Below, piece after piece: positions 33,698 to 42,932 of a DNA stretch of 64,000 bases. A program made the position numbers and the translations under genes. Source of the stretch: an uncultured bacterium. GTDB lineage: Bacteria; Planctomycetota; Phycisphaerae; Phycisphaerales; SM1A02. The stretch lies in NCBI GenBank assembly GCA_903919715.1, contig CAIXJC010000027.1, positions 1 through 64,000 of the forward strand, read 5' to 3'. The notes beneath the pieces were generated by a model. That model did not search any database. It had not been told where the DNA came from and saw nothing but the letters and a program-made list of their open reading frames with translations. Each line of letters opens with the position of its first letter. Positions within the stretch are counted from its first letter, which is position 1.

Positions 33698-34522
33698 ATG
33701 TTCACCAATATCGCCGCATATAAGTTCGCGCCACTCTCCGATCTGGAGGCGCACCGTGAAAAACTGCAGCAAATCTGCCGCGATGGAGAGTTGAAGGGGA
33801 CGATTCTGTTGAGCCCAGAAGGGATCAATGTATTTGTTGCCGGGACGCAAGCCAACATTCAAACTCTATTGAGTGAACTGCGATTGATTCCAGGATTTGA
33901 GGACCTCAATCCCAAAGAGAGCGTCAGCGAAAACCAACCCTTTCGTCGGATGTTGGTGAGATTAAAAAAAGAGATCATTGCATTCGGTGTCGAGGGAATC
34001 GATCCTGCAAAAAAATCATCAGCGAAAATCACGGCGACGACATTGAAGCAGTGGATCGACGAGGGCAAGTCACTCACGCTGCTTGATACGCGCAACGATT
34101 ATGAAATTCGGATGGGGACATTCGAGGGAGCTATTCCGGCCGGCGTCGCACACTTCCGCGAATTCCCAGATGCGATTGAAAAGCTTCCGCCGGAAATGAA
34201 GGATCAAACGATCGTGATGTTTTGCACGGGTGGTATCCGCTGCGAGAAGGCGGGGCCCTTCATGGAGCGAGCAGGATTTCAGAATGTCTTTCAGCTTGAT
34301 GGTGGCATACTCAAGTATTTCGAAGAGTGTGGTGGCTCGCATTACAAAGGCGATTGCTTCGTCTTTGATCGACGCGTCTGCGTTGATTCGCAGTTGCGCG
34401 AGACAACAGCGGCGATCTGTTTCAGTTGTCAGATGCCACTCACGGAGCAGGAGCAACGACACCCACATTATCTCGTTGGAGAAACGTGTCCATTCTGTCA
34501 TCCTGCGCGCGAGCCTTCATAG
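33698..34522 (+). CDS. trhO: Rhodanese-domain tRNA uridine(34) hydroxylase (TrhO/YceA family)
   Basis: 274 aa. The ATG at 33698 gives the normal N-terminus ([13 protein letters not shown]). The acylphosphatase-like N-terminal domain has [16 protein letters not shown]. The central rhodanese domain (~residues 110-215) has [19 protein letters not shown] and active-site cysteine in [12 protein letters not shown]. The C-terminal Cys-rich part ([18 protein letters not shown], then ICFSCQ and CPFC) is a putative metal-binding knuckle. Characterised members make 5-hydroxyuridine at position 34 of several tRNAs using O2. It lies in a probable operon with a desaturase. Confidence 0.9.
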   Translation: MFTNIAAYKFAPLSDLEAHREKLQQICRDGELKGTILLSPEGINVFVAGTQANIQTLLSELRLIPGFEDLNPKESVSENQPFRRMLVRLKKEIIAFGVEGIDPAKKSSAKITATTLKQWIDEGKSLTLLDTRNDYEIRMGTFEGAIPAGVAHFREFPDAIEKLPPEMKDQTIVMFCTGGIRCEKAGPFMERAGFQNVFQLDGGILKYFEECGGSHYKGDCFVFDRRVCVDSQLRETTAAICFSCQMPLTEQEQRHPHYLVGETCPFCHPAREPS

Positions 34523-34568
34523 CCTTGCGACTGAGGCGAAATTCGGTATTCGCTGATTGGTTCGAAGG

Positions 34569-35276
34569 ATGCGTATCATCCCAACTGTGAATTCGACTCC
34601 ACAGGACACATGCCAACCCGCTTGCCAAAGAATCGCGATTGCGTCGATCGGCGCACTTGTGGTTGCTGGCATCTTGGATATCGCAACTGGAGAATCGCTG
34701 AGCATGACGGAGCATTCTCCTGCTTCGCTCGTTCTGGTCTTGCGCAGTTTGGATCAGTTTTGCAGCCCCCTGGCGCTGGTCTGTGCTGTCCTTGCGGCAC
34801 TCTTGTGGTTCCGTGGATCCCCTCGATTTCTCGTCTGGTTCGACTTTGTATTGGTGCTTGCGATGCTTGCGCTACTTGACAATCTTGCTGGACTGATCGT
34901 TTCGATCTTTGAGCCCAAGGTAAGCGCCGCATATTTGCTGCTGTCAGCAAGTTTGGTCTATTTAGAAAACATTACTGTATTCGTTGCCTATTACTGGCGA
35001 TTCGATCATAAGTTTCAGGATCGAATTGCCCGTGGCGAACAAGTTCATCCGGCAGTTATGTTTCCCCAGAATTCGCTTTCGTCCGAGTCCATGCGTGGCT
35101 GGCGACCGAATTTTATGGACTACCTCTTTTTGTCTTTCAATACGGCGAGTACGTTCGGTCCAACATTGCCTGTGCCTCTTCGTGCATCGATGCAAATCGG
35201 AATGATGATTCAAGTCACGATCGCGATGGCAGTCTTGATCATGATCGCTGCCCGAGCCATTGGGCTGATCGGATAA
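34569..35276 (+). CDS. Integral membrane protein, ion-channel-like C-terminus
   Basis: 235 aa from the ATG at 34569, preceded by GAAGG; a TTG four codons earlier is possible. About five to six hydrophobic segments: ~22-40, ~62-82, ~90-115, ~118-140, and the last ~35 residues. Before the final helix, WRPNFMDYLFLSFNTASTFGPT resembles the pore-loop region of DUF1345-type and two-TM potassium-channel-like proteins (D-Y-L-F-L-S-F-x-T-x-x-x-F-x-P-T). The K+ selectivity sequence is not present. Function is unknown. It converges with thrC 36 bases downstream. Confidence 0.6.
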   Translation: MRIIPTVNSTPQDTCQPACQRIAIASIGALVVAGILDIATGESLSMTEHSPASLVLVLRSLDQFCSPLALVCAVLAALLWFRGSPRFLVWFDFVLVLAMLALLDNLAGLIVSIFEPKVSAAYLLLSASLVYLENITVFVAYYWRFDHKFQDRIARGEQVHPAVMFPQNSLSSESMRGWRPNFMDYLFLSFNTASTFGPTLPVPLRASMQIGMMIQVTIAMAVLIMIAARAIGLIG

Positions 35277-35312
35277 GAAGTCGCGTGTTGGCGTTCGCTG
35301 GTGAAGCAGCCG

Positions 35313-36611
35313 TCACTTCGAAGCACTTTTCAGAACGCATTCGACCGAAGCCAAGTCCGCATCGATCTCGATCGGTGAAATGGGATGTGGATGTGGCGAG
35401 TTGGCATCGCTTGCCAACATCTTTTCTGGATCTTTCAGTACGTGTCCTGTCAGAATTGTCACAACGCTTTCGCCAGGCTTGATCACGCCGCGTGCAACAA
35501 GCAATTTGACCCCTGCGAGACTTGCCGCACTTGCGGGTTCGCAGCCGACGCCGGTTGCATCAATAACAGACTTTGCTTCCATGATCGCATCGTCGCTGAC
35601 GGCCGCAACAACACCATTGGTAAATCGAATCGCAGCGACGCCACGATCCCATGATGCGGGATCGCCGATGCGAATCGCCGTGGCGATTGTTTCGGCGCGA
35701 ACTCGGTGGCGGGTTGCAAAGTCTTCAGCGAATGCATGCGCAAATGGAGCCGCGCCACTCGCTTGAACAGATAGCAGGCGTGGGATTTTTGTAATCAGTC
35801 CCAGTTCGTGTGCTTCGCGCAGGGCCTTGCCGAACGCAGATGTGTTTCCAAGATTGCCCGCAGGAAGCGCAATCCAATCTGGTGGATTCCATCCGCATTG
35901 CTGGAGAAGTTCGAAGATGATCGTCTTCTGGCCTTCAATGCGAAATGGATTCAGCGAGTTGCCCAAGTACACGCCGAGCGACTGCGCAGATTCCCGCACG
36001 AGGCGAAGGCAATCGTCGAAGTCGCCGCGGACTAATAAAGTTCGCGCGCCATAAGCCACAGTCTGCGCAAGTTTGCCCATCGAAATTCGTCCCGCAGGAA
36101 CCATGACCAGCGCAGGAATGCCGGCGTGTGCGGCATAGGAGGCGAGCGAACTGCTTGTGTTGCCAGTTGAAGCGCAGGCGATCGCAGTTGCGCCACAACG
36201 ACGAGCCTGCGTTACGGCAACAGTCATTCCGCGATCCTTGAATGATCCAGTTGGATTGTGCCCCTCGTGTTTCATGCGCAGAGAATCGATACCGGCATAA
36301 CGCGATACAGCATCACGGTGCAGCAGTGGTGTATTGCCTTCGGGATGGGAGATGATTGACGAATCGTCGGTGGCCAGCACGAGTTCGCGGAAGCGCCAGA
36401 CACCAGACTGTTGAATCGCCGTTCCTCGCATCGCATGATCACTTGCGCGCGCGTCGAACAATTTCTGAAGCGCAGTACCACGTGCGGGGGGCGATGCAGG
36501 TGTGATGTCGAGTAATCCATCGCACTTTGGACATGTTGCGTACGGCGTGCGGTCATTGAGCGTTTCACCGCACGCGGTGCACGCGATGATCATTTCGTGG
36601 ATATTCGTCAT
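35313..36611 (-). CDS. thrC: Threonine synthase
   Basis: 432 aa. The N-terminal zinc ribbon is MIIACTACGETL with YATCPKCDGLLD. This is the type found in archaea, plants and many bacteria, not the E. coli type. The PLP lysine is in NPTGSFKDRGM (~residue 126), and ACASTGNTSSSLASYAAHAG forms the phosphate-binding region. It converts O-phospho-L-homoserine to threonine, the last step of the pathway. Its ATG overlaps the thrB stop by 4 bases (ATGA). It is the last gene of the thrA-thrB-thrC operon. Confidence 0.96.
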   Translation of the reverse strand: MTNIHEMIIACTACGETLNDRTPYATCPKCDGLLDITPASPPARGTALQKLFDARASDHAMRGTAIQQSGVWRFRELVLATDDSSIISHPEGNTPLLHRDAVSRYAGIDSLRMKHEGHNPTGSFKDRGMTVAVTQARRCGATAIACASTGNTSSSLASYAAHAGIPALVMVPAGRISMGKLAQTVAYGARTLLVRGDFDDCLRLVRESAQSLGVYLGNSLNPFRIEGQKTIIFELLQQCGWNPPDWIALPAGNLGNTSAFGKALREAHELGLITKIPRLLSVQASGAAPFAHAFAEDFATRHRVRAETIATAIRIGDPASWDRGVAAIRFTNGVVAAVSDDAIMEAKSVIDATGVGCEPASAASLAGVKLLVARGVIKPGESVVTILTGHVLKDPEKMLASDANSPHPHPISPIEIDADLASVECVLKSASK

Positions 36612-37570
36612 GCGTCCCTCACGATAGCGCCTTGTGAATCGACTTCGCAGGTGCGCACGGTGCAGTCGAGTCCAGCGTGTGCATACGCACTCTGCATTGC
36701 CGATCCGATCTTTGTAGCGATGGCATCACTGTCGCAGAGCGCAAATGCGGTTGGGCCAGCGCCTGATATAGAAACTCCGAGTGCTCCAGCATCGAGCGCA
36801 GATTTTTTAGCATCAGCAAATCCTGGCAGAAGGGGAGTTCGCGCAGGCTCTGCGATGCGATCATCCATTGCGCGCCCCAGCAGTGCGAGATCCTCTGAGT
36901 TGCATGCAGCAATGACTGCGGCGACCTGCGCTAATTGATGGACCACGATGGAACGCAGCACCTCAGTCGGCAGAACGCTGCGTGCTCGCGTTGTCGTCAA
37001 TTGTTGCGCTGGTGTCGCAAGAACGATGCGCAGACCAGCAGGCACTTGGATTTTTATAACTTCGATTGGATCGAGCGAACGAACGAGAACGATGCCCCCA
37101 AGAAGCGAAGGCGCAATGTTGTCGAGATGGCGACCTGCGACCGCTTCTTCGCCAGCGAGCGCGCACGCCAGCAAATCATTCACTGCGAGGCCAGAGTCAG
37201 TTGGCCAAATCAGTGCATTCGCTGCAACCGCGCCCGCAACTGCCGAAGCTGCGCTTCCGCCTTGACCTCCAGAAAGTGGGAGTCCTTTCTTAATGGTGAT
37301 CGCAATGCCAGGCTGTGTCAGAGGTACTCCGCGCTCGGCCGCGGTGCGCATGACGGCTGCTGCGGCGATCGACGCTGTGTTTTTTGCAGGATCTCTGGGC
37401 AATTGTGGATGACCGGCATCGATGATCGTGACGCCTGCCGTCTGCGACCACTCCGCCATCACTTCATCGCGCGCGCCAGTCAACGCACATCCGAGGACAT
37501 CGAGTCCCGGTCCGAAATTTCCGATTCCACCAGGGACTGAAGCGACGACACGCATGCGTGGAGTACTCAT
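36608..37570 (-). CDS. thrB: Homoserine kinase (GHMP family)
   Basis: 320 aa, normal length. GHMP motif 1 is NFGPGLDVLGCAL near the N-terminus; motif 2, the ATP loop, is LPLSGGQGGSAASAVAG (~residues 94-110); motif 3 is VSISGAGPTAFAL near residue 285. It phosphorylates homoserine for threonine synthase. The start ATG overlaps the thrA stop, and the end overlaps thrC, each by 4 bases. A second ATG at residue 6 is possible. The motif 2 sequence carries an extra Gln-Gly-Gly compared with the usual G-L-G-S-S-A, a mild variation seen in other phyla. Confidence 0.95.
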   Translation of the reverse strand: MSTPRMRVVASVPGGIGNFGPGLDVLGCALTGARDEVMAEWSQTAGVTIIDAGHPQLPRDPAKNTASIAAAAVMRTAAERGVPLTQPGIAITIKKGLPLSGGQGGSAASAVAGAVAANALIWPTDSGLAVNDLLACALAGEEAVAGRHLDNIAPSLLGGIVLVRSLDPIEVIKIQVPAGLRIVLATPAQQLTTTRARSVLPTEVLRSIVVHQLAQVAAVIAACNSEDLALLGRAMDDRIAEPARTPLLPGFADAKKSALDAGALGVSISGAGPTAFALCDSDAIATKIGSAMQSAYAHAGLDCTVRTCEVDSQGAIVRDA

Positions 37571-40083
37571 GACGCCACCACCCGAAGGAGGTCGTTGAGT
37601 ACGCCCGCAGCTGTAACCGCAGGACCTGCTCCAGGGCCGGAGATGACCAGCGCGTTTTCACGGTATCGAGTGGTCGTGAAAACGAATTGATTGTCGGTAC
37701 CGCTGAGCGAGCCAAGAGAACTGGAACGCGGGACGCCGAGAAGTCCGACGCGCACGGATGCGCGCGTGACGGTTGCGCAATAACGCAAGACATCACCCTT
37801 GGCGGTGGCCGTGTTGACTCGCTCACTCCATCCATCGTCGAGCGTGCGGAGTTGGGCGATAAAGTCCTTCAGCGGTACATCGCGTAGTGCGATTGGAACG
37901 AGCGATTCGACAGCAATATTTGCAAGTTCGCCTTCGTAACCAATGAGTCGACCCAAGATGATCGCCTTGCGCGCAACGTCACATCCAGAGAGATCTTCTC
38001 GTGGGTCTGGCTCGGTGTATCCGAGTTTCATTGCGCCGCGTAGTGCGTCGGAAAACTTTCGTCCTCGTCCGAGCTCGCTGAAGAGATATCCCATCGTTCC
38101 AGAAGGACAGGCCAAGATGCTCAAAATGCGATCACCAGATGCGATCAGTTTTTCCGCAGTATCAATGATCGGTAGTCCGGCTCCAACCGTCGCCTCGTGA
38201 AGAATCTGTCGACCATTCGCTCGTGCATCGCGAAGTAGCGCGCGAGCCGAAACCGCATCGAGCGAGAGCGGCACTTTGTTTGCGATTACAAGATCCATCC
38301 CGTGGGCAACGGCGTTGAGCAGCGGCTCGCGTGTATCGCCGCTTGAGACATCGATCAGGACTGGACGTGTGAGCGCATGAGATGCGAAGTATTGAACAGC
38401 TTCGAGCGGCGACCCTGCATGCGAGCCTGACAATTCCGTCAGTGCTCCACCGCGTTTTTTGGTCGAGGTGATCGCCGCAAGCCGAGTCGGCGACAATCCG
38501 CGTGATTGAAAAACGAATCCAGTTCGGTCGATGACACCGACGATGCGCATGACGGATCGCTCTTGAAGTGGGAGCGATGCAATTTGATCGAGCAGCTCAC
38601 GTCCAATTCTGCCACATCCCATCAGAATGACATCCGCTCCGTGGCGTCGAACGGTGCGGCCGCCGCCAACTTTGTCGAGCCTGAATGTCGTATGAATTGC
38701 GCGGACTGCGCTCGGGACACTTTCGCTATTCACGACGAATGAAATGTTTCGCTCAGAAGAACCTTGCGCAATCGCGATTACATTCACCTGCGCATCGGCA
38801 ATTGATCCCAAGACTCGCGCCGCAGTTCCTGGAGTGCGCGCCATTCCTACGCCGACTACGGCGACAGTTGCGACTCCCATCAATACTTCCACCGAGTCAA
38901 TTTCACCTCGTTCGAGTTCCGATGCGAACGCCGCACGCAATTCTGTTTCCGCCGCCGCCGCCGCATGTTCTGGAACGGTAAAGCAGATCGAATGTTCCGA
39001 AGATGCCTGTGAAATGAGCGAAACAGATATGCCGGCATTCGCAAGTGCTCCGAAAGTTCGAGCAGCGATACCAGGCACTCCAAGCATTCCATTGCCCGCG
39101 ACCGTTACGAGGGCTTGCGAAGTCATCGCAGAAAGCGCACGCACCGGCGATCCCGCAACAGATCGACCGTGCGCAATTTCAGTTCCATGCGCTTCAGGAT
39201 CGGCAAAGGGACGAATGCGAAGAGTTGTTCCAAGCGTCAACGGAATCAGCGCGCGCGGGTGCAATACCTTTGCGCCGTAATAAGCCAACTCCGAAGCTTC
39301 GCGTGGATCAAGTTGAGGAACGATGCGCGCTTCTGGAACGATGCGTGGATCCGCGGTCAGGAATCCGCGAACATCTTTCCAGAGAGTCACTTCACTCGCC
39401 GCAAGCACGCGGGCGATCACAGTTGCAGTGAGGTCAGATCCTCCGCGGCCGAGCGTGACGACTGCGTCATCTATTCCCGCGCCGATGAATCCAGGAACAA
39501 CAACAATGTCGCCCCGGGCCAAGATGGGTAAAAACAGGGGCGCTGCAAGCGCCTCCGTACGTGCGATATCTGGAGCGGCATCGCTGAATCGTCCATCAGT
39601 CCGCAAAAAATCGGTCGCATCGATCACGGTTGCAGGGGCGCCGGAGATGCGTAGCGCGGATGCAACGATGCGCGCTGCGATTCGCTCGCCTCGGGAGATG
39701 ATTGCATCGCTCATTCGGTGGGTGAGCGTTCGTGCACTGGCGGCGTCGCCGAGTAGTCGACCGAGTTCTGCGAATGATCCATCGATGTATTGTCGGAGCG
39801 CCATGTCGTTGGCGTCGATCAACTCGATGATGCGCAGATGTCGCTCGTGAAGCACGCGAGAATCGGCGTGAGCGCGCGCAAGATCGCCGGCAGCAGCGGC
39901 ATGAGAAACCGAGAGCAAGACGTCAGTGACACCCGCTAGCGCAGATGTGACGATGACTCGCATGCCCGTTGTGTGTGAGAGAAGCTCTACAACACATCCA
40001 ATGGCTTGGGCATTTGCAAGCGCCGCGCCGCCGAATTTGTGCACGGAGATCGTTTGGGCTGGCGCTCGCTTGGCACTCTTCAT
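37567..40083 (-). CDS. thrA: Bifunctional aspartate kinase / homoserine dehydrogenase
   Basis: 838 aa, like E. coli ThrA. The aspartate kinase domain (~10-290) has HKFGGAALANAQA, DIVVVPGFIGAG and TLGRGGSDLTATV, and AYYGAKVLHPRAL marks its end. Two ACT regions follow (~315-470: TVAGNGMLGVPGIAARTF and VGVGMARTPGTAARVL), implying feedback control by threonine or lysine. The homoserine dehydrogenase domain (~485-838) has VILMGCGRIGREL, IANKVPLSLD and LGYTEPDPREDLSGCDVARK. It catalyses the first and third steps from aspartate to threonine, and it is the first gene of a fully overlapping thrABC operon. No threonine-rich leader peptide is apparent upstream, so attenuation of the E. coli kind is not supported. 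Confidence 0.96.
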   Translation of the reverse strand: MKSAKRAPAQTISVHKFGGAALANAQAIGCVVELLSHTTGMRVIVTSALAGVTDVLLSVSHAAAAGDLARAHADSRVLHERHLRIIELIDANDMALRQYIDGSFAELGRLLGDAASARTLTHRMSDAIISRGERIAARIVASALRISGAPATVIDATDFLRTDGRFSDAAPDIARTEALAAPLFLPILARGDIVVVPGFIGAGIDDAVVTLGRGGSDLTATVIARVLAASEVTLWKDVRGFLTADPRIVPEARIVPQLDPREASELAYYGAKVLHPRALIPLTLGTTLRIRPFADPEAHGTEIAHGRSVAGSPVRALSAMTSQALVTVAGNGMLGVPGIAARTFGALANAGISVSLISQASSEHSICFTVPEHAAAAAETELRAAFASELERGEIDSVEVLMGVATVAVVGVGMARTPGTAARVLGSIADAQVNVIAIAQGSSERNISFVVNSESVPSAVRAIHTTFRLDKVGGGRTVRRHGADVILMGCGRIGRELLDQIASLPLQERSVMRIVGVIDRTGFVFQSRGLSPTRLAAITSTKKRGGALTELSGSHAGSPLEAVQYFASHALTRPVLIDVSSGDTREPLLNAVAHGMDLVIANKVPLSLDAVSARALLRDARANGRQILHEATVGAGLPIIDTAEKLIASGDRILSILACPSGTMGYLFSELGRGRKFSDALRGAMKLGYTEPDPREDLSGCDVARKAIILGRLIGYEGELANIAVESLVPIALRDVPLKDFIAQLRTLDDGWSERVNTATAKGDVLRYCATVTRASVRVGLLGVPRSSSLGSLSGTDNQFVFTTTRYRENALVISGPGAGPAVTAAGVLNDLLRVVAS

Positions 40084-40142
40084 CCCTGCAATATAAAGGC
40101 AACGAGCATCTATGATCGGTGCTCAACCCAAATTCAAATGGC

Positions 40143-40631
40143 ATGACCGATTCCAACCCGACAACTTCAATAACACTTGTGACTGTCGATGAGTCAAATC
40201 TCGACATCGCGATGCAATTTATCTGCCAGTTTTACGCACATTTCAATTATTCATTCGACCAGCAGCGCAAGCGCGAAGTGGTTGCCCAGTTCATTGCAGA
40301 CGAATCACTCGGTCGAGCTTGGTTGATCGAGCAAGCGGGTGTGGCCGTCGGATATGCAATCGTTGCATTTTCATTTTCTCTTGAGCGCAATGGCCAAATT
40401 GCATTCGTCGATGAGTTGTTTATCGAATCGTCGGCGCGCAGTGCCGGCATTGGAGCTTCGGTGCTTGCCGAAATCGAATCGTGGTGCGCCTCGGTTGGTG
40501 TCATGACTGTTCGACTTGAAGCGGAAGCATCAAACCAACGCGCGGCGGCCCTTTATATCCGCTGCGGATATGTGGATCAGCACCGACGATTGTTGACAAA
40601 AGTGCGCGGCGCGGGGCAGATGCATTCATGA
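40143..40631 (+). CDS. GNAT family N-acetyltransferase
   Basis: 162 aa from the ATG at 40143; a GTG at 40119 is in frame. One GNAT domain: IAFVDELFIESSARSAGIGASVL contains strand 4 and the acetyl-CoA pyrophosphate loop (R-S-A-G-I-G-A), and VRLEAEASNQRAAALYIRCGY is the C-terminal N-x-x-A-x-x-L-Y-x-x-x-G-Y motif. The substrate is unknown. It overlaps the next gene by 4 bases. Confidence 0.9.
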   Translation: MTDSNPTTSITLVTVDESNLDIAMQFICQFYAHFNYSFDQQRKREVVAQFIADESLGRAWLIEQAGVAVGYAIVAFSFSLERNGQIAFVDELFIESSARSAGIGASVLAEIESWCASVGVMTVRLEAEASNQRAAALYIRCGYVDQHRRLLTKVRGAGQMHS

Positions 40632-41089
40632 AGATTCGAACCGCATCGATTGCTCTAGGTTTCATACTCGCAGTGCTCGGATGTGATTCGACGAGCCGTG
40701 TCGATTGCACGGCGTGTCGAACATTGACAGTCGCAAGTGCGAAGTCAGATCCAGAGGCATGGAAGGGACTCGAGAGTGACCTCGCCGCAGGGAAGTGCGT
40801 TGTGATTGTTGTTCGCAAGGGAGAGTCACTGCCAGTCGACATCAAGGCAGTCTTGCCGATGGCCACACTGCGGACGCAAGAGGTCGAGCTTGTGTTTGAT
40901 GTGGATACATATCTGATGCTCCAACAGGGGCGCTTACGCACTAGCCCTGACGGACAGCGCTGGGCGGACATTCAGGACTTCAAAGCGCAGCGAACACTCT
41001 TCGGTTTTACGACGAGTTCTTTGTCGCTCGGCCTCGCGGCTTCGCATGAAAATGGTGTCAAGGCGACGGTCGATTTGACGACGAAGTAA
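40628..41089 (+). CDS. Small hypothetical lipoprotein
   Basis: 153 aa, no family recognised. The first 19 residues are a lipoprotein signal with lipobox VLGC at Cys19. A DCTACRTL motif follows shortly after the acylated Cys. The remainder looks beta-rich (CVVIVVRKGESLPVDIKAVL, then VELVFDVDTYLML). It is translationally coupled to the GNAT gene through an ATGA overlap. It converges with the 41114-41707 lipoprotein gene 24 bases away. Confidence 0.7.
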   Translation: MKIRTASIALGFILAVLGCDSTSRVDCTACRTLTVASAKSDPEAWKGLESDLAAGKCVVIVVRKGESLPVDIKAVLPMATLRTQEVELVFDVDTYLMLQQGRLRTSPDGQRWADIQDFKAQRTLFGFTTSSLSLGLAASHENGVKATVDLTTK

Positions 41090-41113
41090 TCCGCCAATAT
41101 CGATTGCGTGCGA

Positions 41114-41707
41114 TCACTTGATCTTCGATGCGAGTGGATCGTTGGGAACCTTGTACACATGATCCGCGCGCACGACAAATGACCCGCCTTCAGTTGACTG
41201 CAGCGTTCCATCAACTGCGATCAGCATGAGTGGCTTGAACGTTCCTTCGGATTCGAGCGCGAGCGCAAGTGGCTTGCCATTTTCGTCGTTGATCTCGATT
41301 GACGCCATGGATTTCGCAAGGACTGACTTGTCCTCACAGCAATAGTCCCATGGGCGTGGGCAGTGTTCGTCGTCATCCATTTCGATGCAAGATTTCATGG
41401 TTTGATCGACGATGGTGAAGATTGCACGATTGCTCACAAATGGCGAACGCGTTCCTCCGATTCGTCCGATGATGGCAACGTGGTTGCCAACCTTTGCGGA
41501 CTTGCGAGCTTCGATTACACCGACTGCGCCAGCAGGTTGCTCCGCGACGATTAAGTTTGCTGGAAGGGCAGCAGAGGTAGCAACTGGTTGCGCAGTTTGT
41601 GAAGTTGTATTCGCTGCCGGCGGGGCTGCCTTATCGCAACCGATGGCGAATGAAAACGAAGTGATGGCGACGAGCGCCACGAAAAGTTTGGATGAGAGGT
41701 GTTGCAT
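41114..41707 (-). CDS. Lipoprotein with CPRPWDYCC motif, possibly OB-fold
   Basis: 197 aa from the ATG at 41707, which gives a proper lipoprotein signal (MQHLSSKLFVALVAITSFSF, then AIGC). A Thr/Ala/Pro-rich linker leads to a beta-rich domain: KVGNHVAIIGRIGGTRSPF, AIFTIVDQTMKSC, then MDDDEHCPRPWDYCCEDK, a dense acidic/Cys/His cluster, and ASIEINDENGKPLALALES. The strand order resembles an OB fold. The Cys/His/Asp cluster suggests metal binding. The gene lies 28 bases after the last permease gene of the ABC efflux operon on the same strand, so it probably belongs to that operon. Function is unknown. Confidence 0.6.
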   Translation of the reverse strand: MQHLSSKLFVALVAITSFSFAIGCDKAAPPAANTTSQTAQPVATSAALPANLIVAEQPAGAVGVIEARKSAKVGNHVAIIGRIGGTRSPFVSNRAIFTIVDQTMKSCIEMDDDEHCPRPWDYCCEDKSVLAKSMASIEINDENGKPLALALESEGTFKPLMLIAVDGTLQSTEGGSFVVRADHVYKVPNDPLASKIK

Positions 41708-41735
41708 GATGTTCCTTTGAGAGATTGAGTATGAA

Positions 41736-42932
41736 TTAAACAAGATCAGATTTGAGGGCGGTTGGAATCGAAGTGCGAAGGCAGCGAATTGCGGGCGGGA
41801 GGCTTCCGACGAGTCCGAGCAAGAGTCCTGCGCCGAGGCCACTTGCCACACAAGTTGCGTCGACTGAAAGTGAGAAGACCCCCATCGAAAATCGAACGCC
41901 TGCTCCATCGAGCAAGAGGCTCGCAATGACTAACGCAGGCAATGCCCCCGTTGCAACTGTGAGCAGTGATTCCTGCACAAGGCTGAAGATGACGGCGGTT
42001 CTGGAAAATCCAAGCACTTGAAGCATTGCGATCTCGCGCGAACGGGATGCGAACGCAGCGTCAAGCGCATTCAGGCCACCGAGCATTGCGCCAAGTGCAA
42101 CGACAAGAGCACTGACACCAATGAGAACCTGCACGGGTCGAAAGAACTTTGCGAGTTGTGCGTAATACGAGACCTCATCGATCGCTGCGATCTCCAAGTC
42201 AGACCTTCGTGCCGCAAAGACTTCGAGATCGCCAATGTCTGCGCGATCGAGTGAGATGACGGCAACCGAAATCGTTTGCCGTTTCGTCAGCACTAAGAGA
42301 TCTGCAATCGGCATCCATGCTTCGCCATCGATCGCGACGCCAGGCGCATCAATGATGCCAGTGACGTGGTGAACTCGATCATCGATCTCAATTGTTGGCT
42401 GCAGCGAGTCATCGTTCGTGATGTCTGCATCGCTCATTCGCAGTCGGGCAGCGAGTGAACGCCCCACAAGCACTTCGTCACGTCCGCCTTGCGGTAGTCG
42501 CCCTACTGAAAGCCGCGCCTGTGGATGCACAAGAAATGCGCTCGGTTCAACGCCGCGAACAAGCACGAGGTCTCTCGCATTCCCAGTGGGTGCAGGCTCG
42601 TCCGCACGGCGCAGTGGGAGCGGCACATGCAATTCTGGCGAGACAAACTGAGCCCCACCAAGCGTACGAATGCCTTGAATGCTCGCAGAAATCACTCCAG
42701 GCGCTGACGCAGAAATCTCGCTTCGCTCAACACTCTCTTCGCTGCCAGCGCCGACAATCATCACATTTCCAGATGTCCCACTGGCACGAATGCCCCGATC
42801 AAGCGCACGCACGCTCGCCATGGCACTAACGACGAGAAAAACAACCAGTGCGCCCCCGCCTGCGGTGAGCACCAAGCGCAGCGGACTGCGCCCGATGTTG
42901 CGTGCGGCATAATGAAGTGGAAGTCGTTTCAT
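41736..42932 (-). CDS. ABC transporter permease, FtsX/MacB type (second permease)
   Basis: 398 aa with the four-helix FtsX layout: helix 1 at ~18-40 (LVLTAGGGALVVFLVVSAMA), a large periplasmic domain (~45-265), then three C-terminal helices (~270-390). SREIAMLQVLGFSRTAVIFS is the conserved cytoplasmic coupling segment before helix 3. MacB-type permeases do not move substrate through the membrane but use ATP hydrolysis to drive periplasmic extrusion through adaptor and TolC. This operon encodes two different permeases rather than a homodimeric one. It overlaps the first permease gene by 4 bases. Confidence 0.9.
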   Translation of the reverse strand: MKRLPLHYAARNIGRSPLRLVLTAGGGALVVFLVVSAMASVRALDRGIRASGTSGNVMIVGAGSEESVERSEISASAPGVISASIQGIRTLGGAQFVSPELHVPLPLRRADEPAPTGNARDLVLVRGVEPSAFLVHPQARLSVGRLPQGGRDEVLVGRSLAARLRMSDADITNDDSLQPTIEIDDRVHHVTGIIDAPGVAIDGEAWMPIADLLVLTKRQTISVAVISLDRADIGDLEVFAARRSDLEIAAIDEVSYYAQLAKFFRPVQVLIGVSALVVALGAMLGGLNALDAAFASRSREIAMLQVLGFSRTAVIFSLVQESLLTVATGALPALVIASLLLDGAGVRFSMGVFSLSVDATCVASGLGAGLLLGLVGSLPPAIRCLRTSIPTALKSDLV

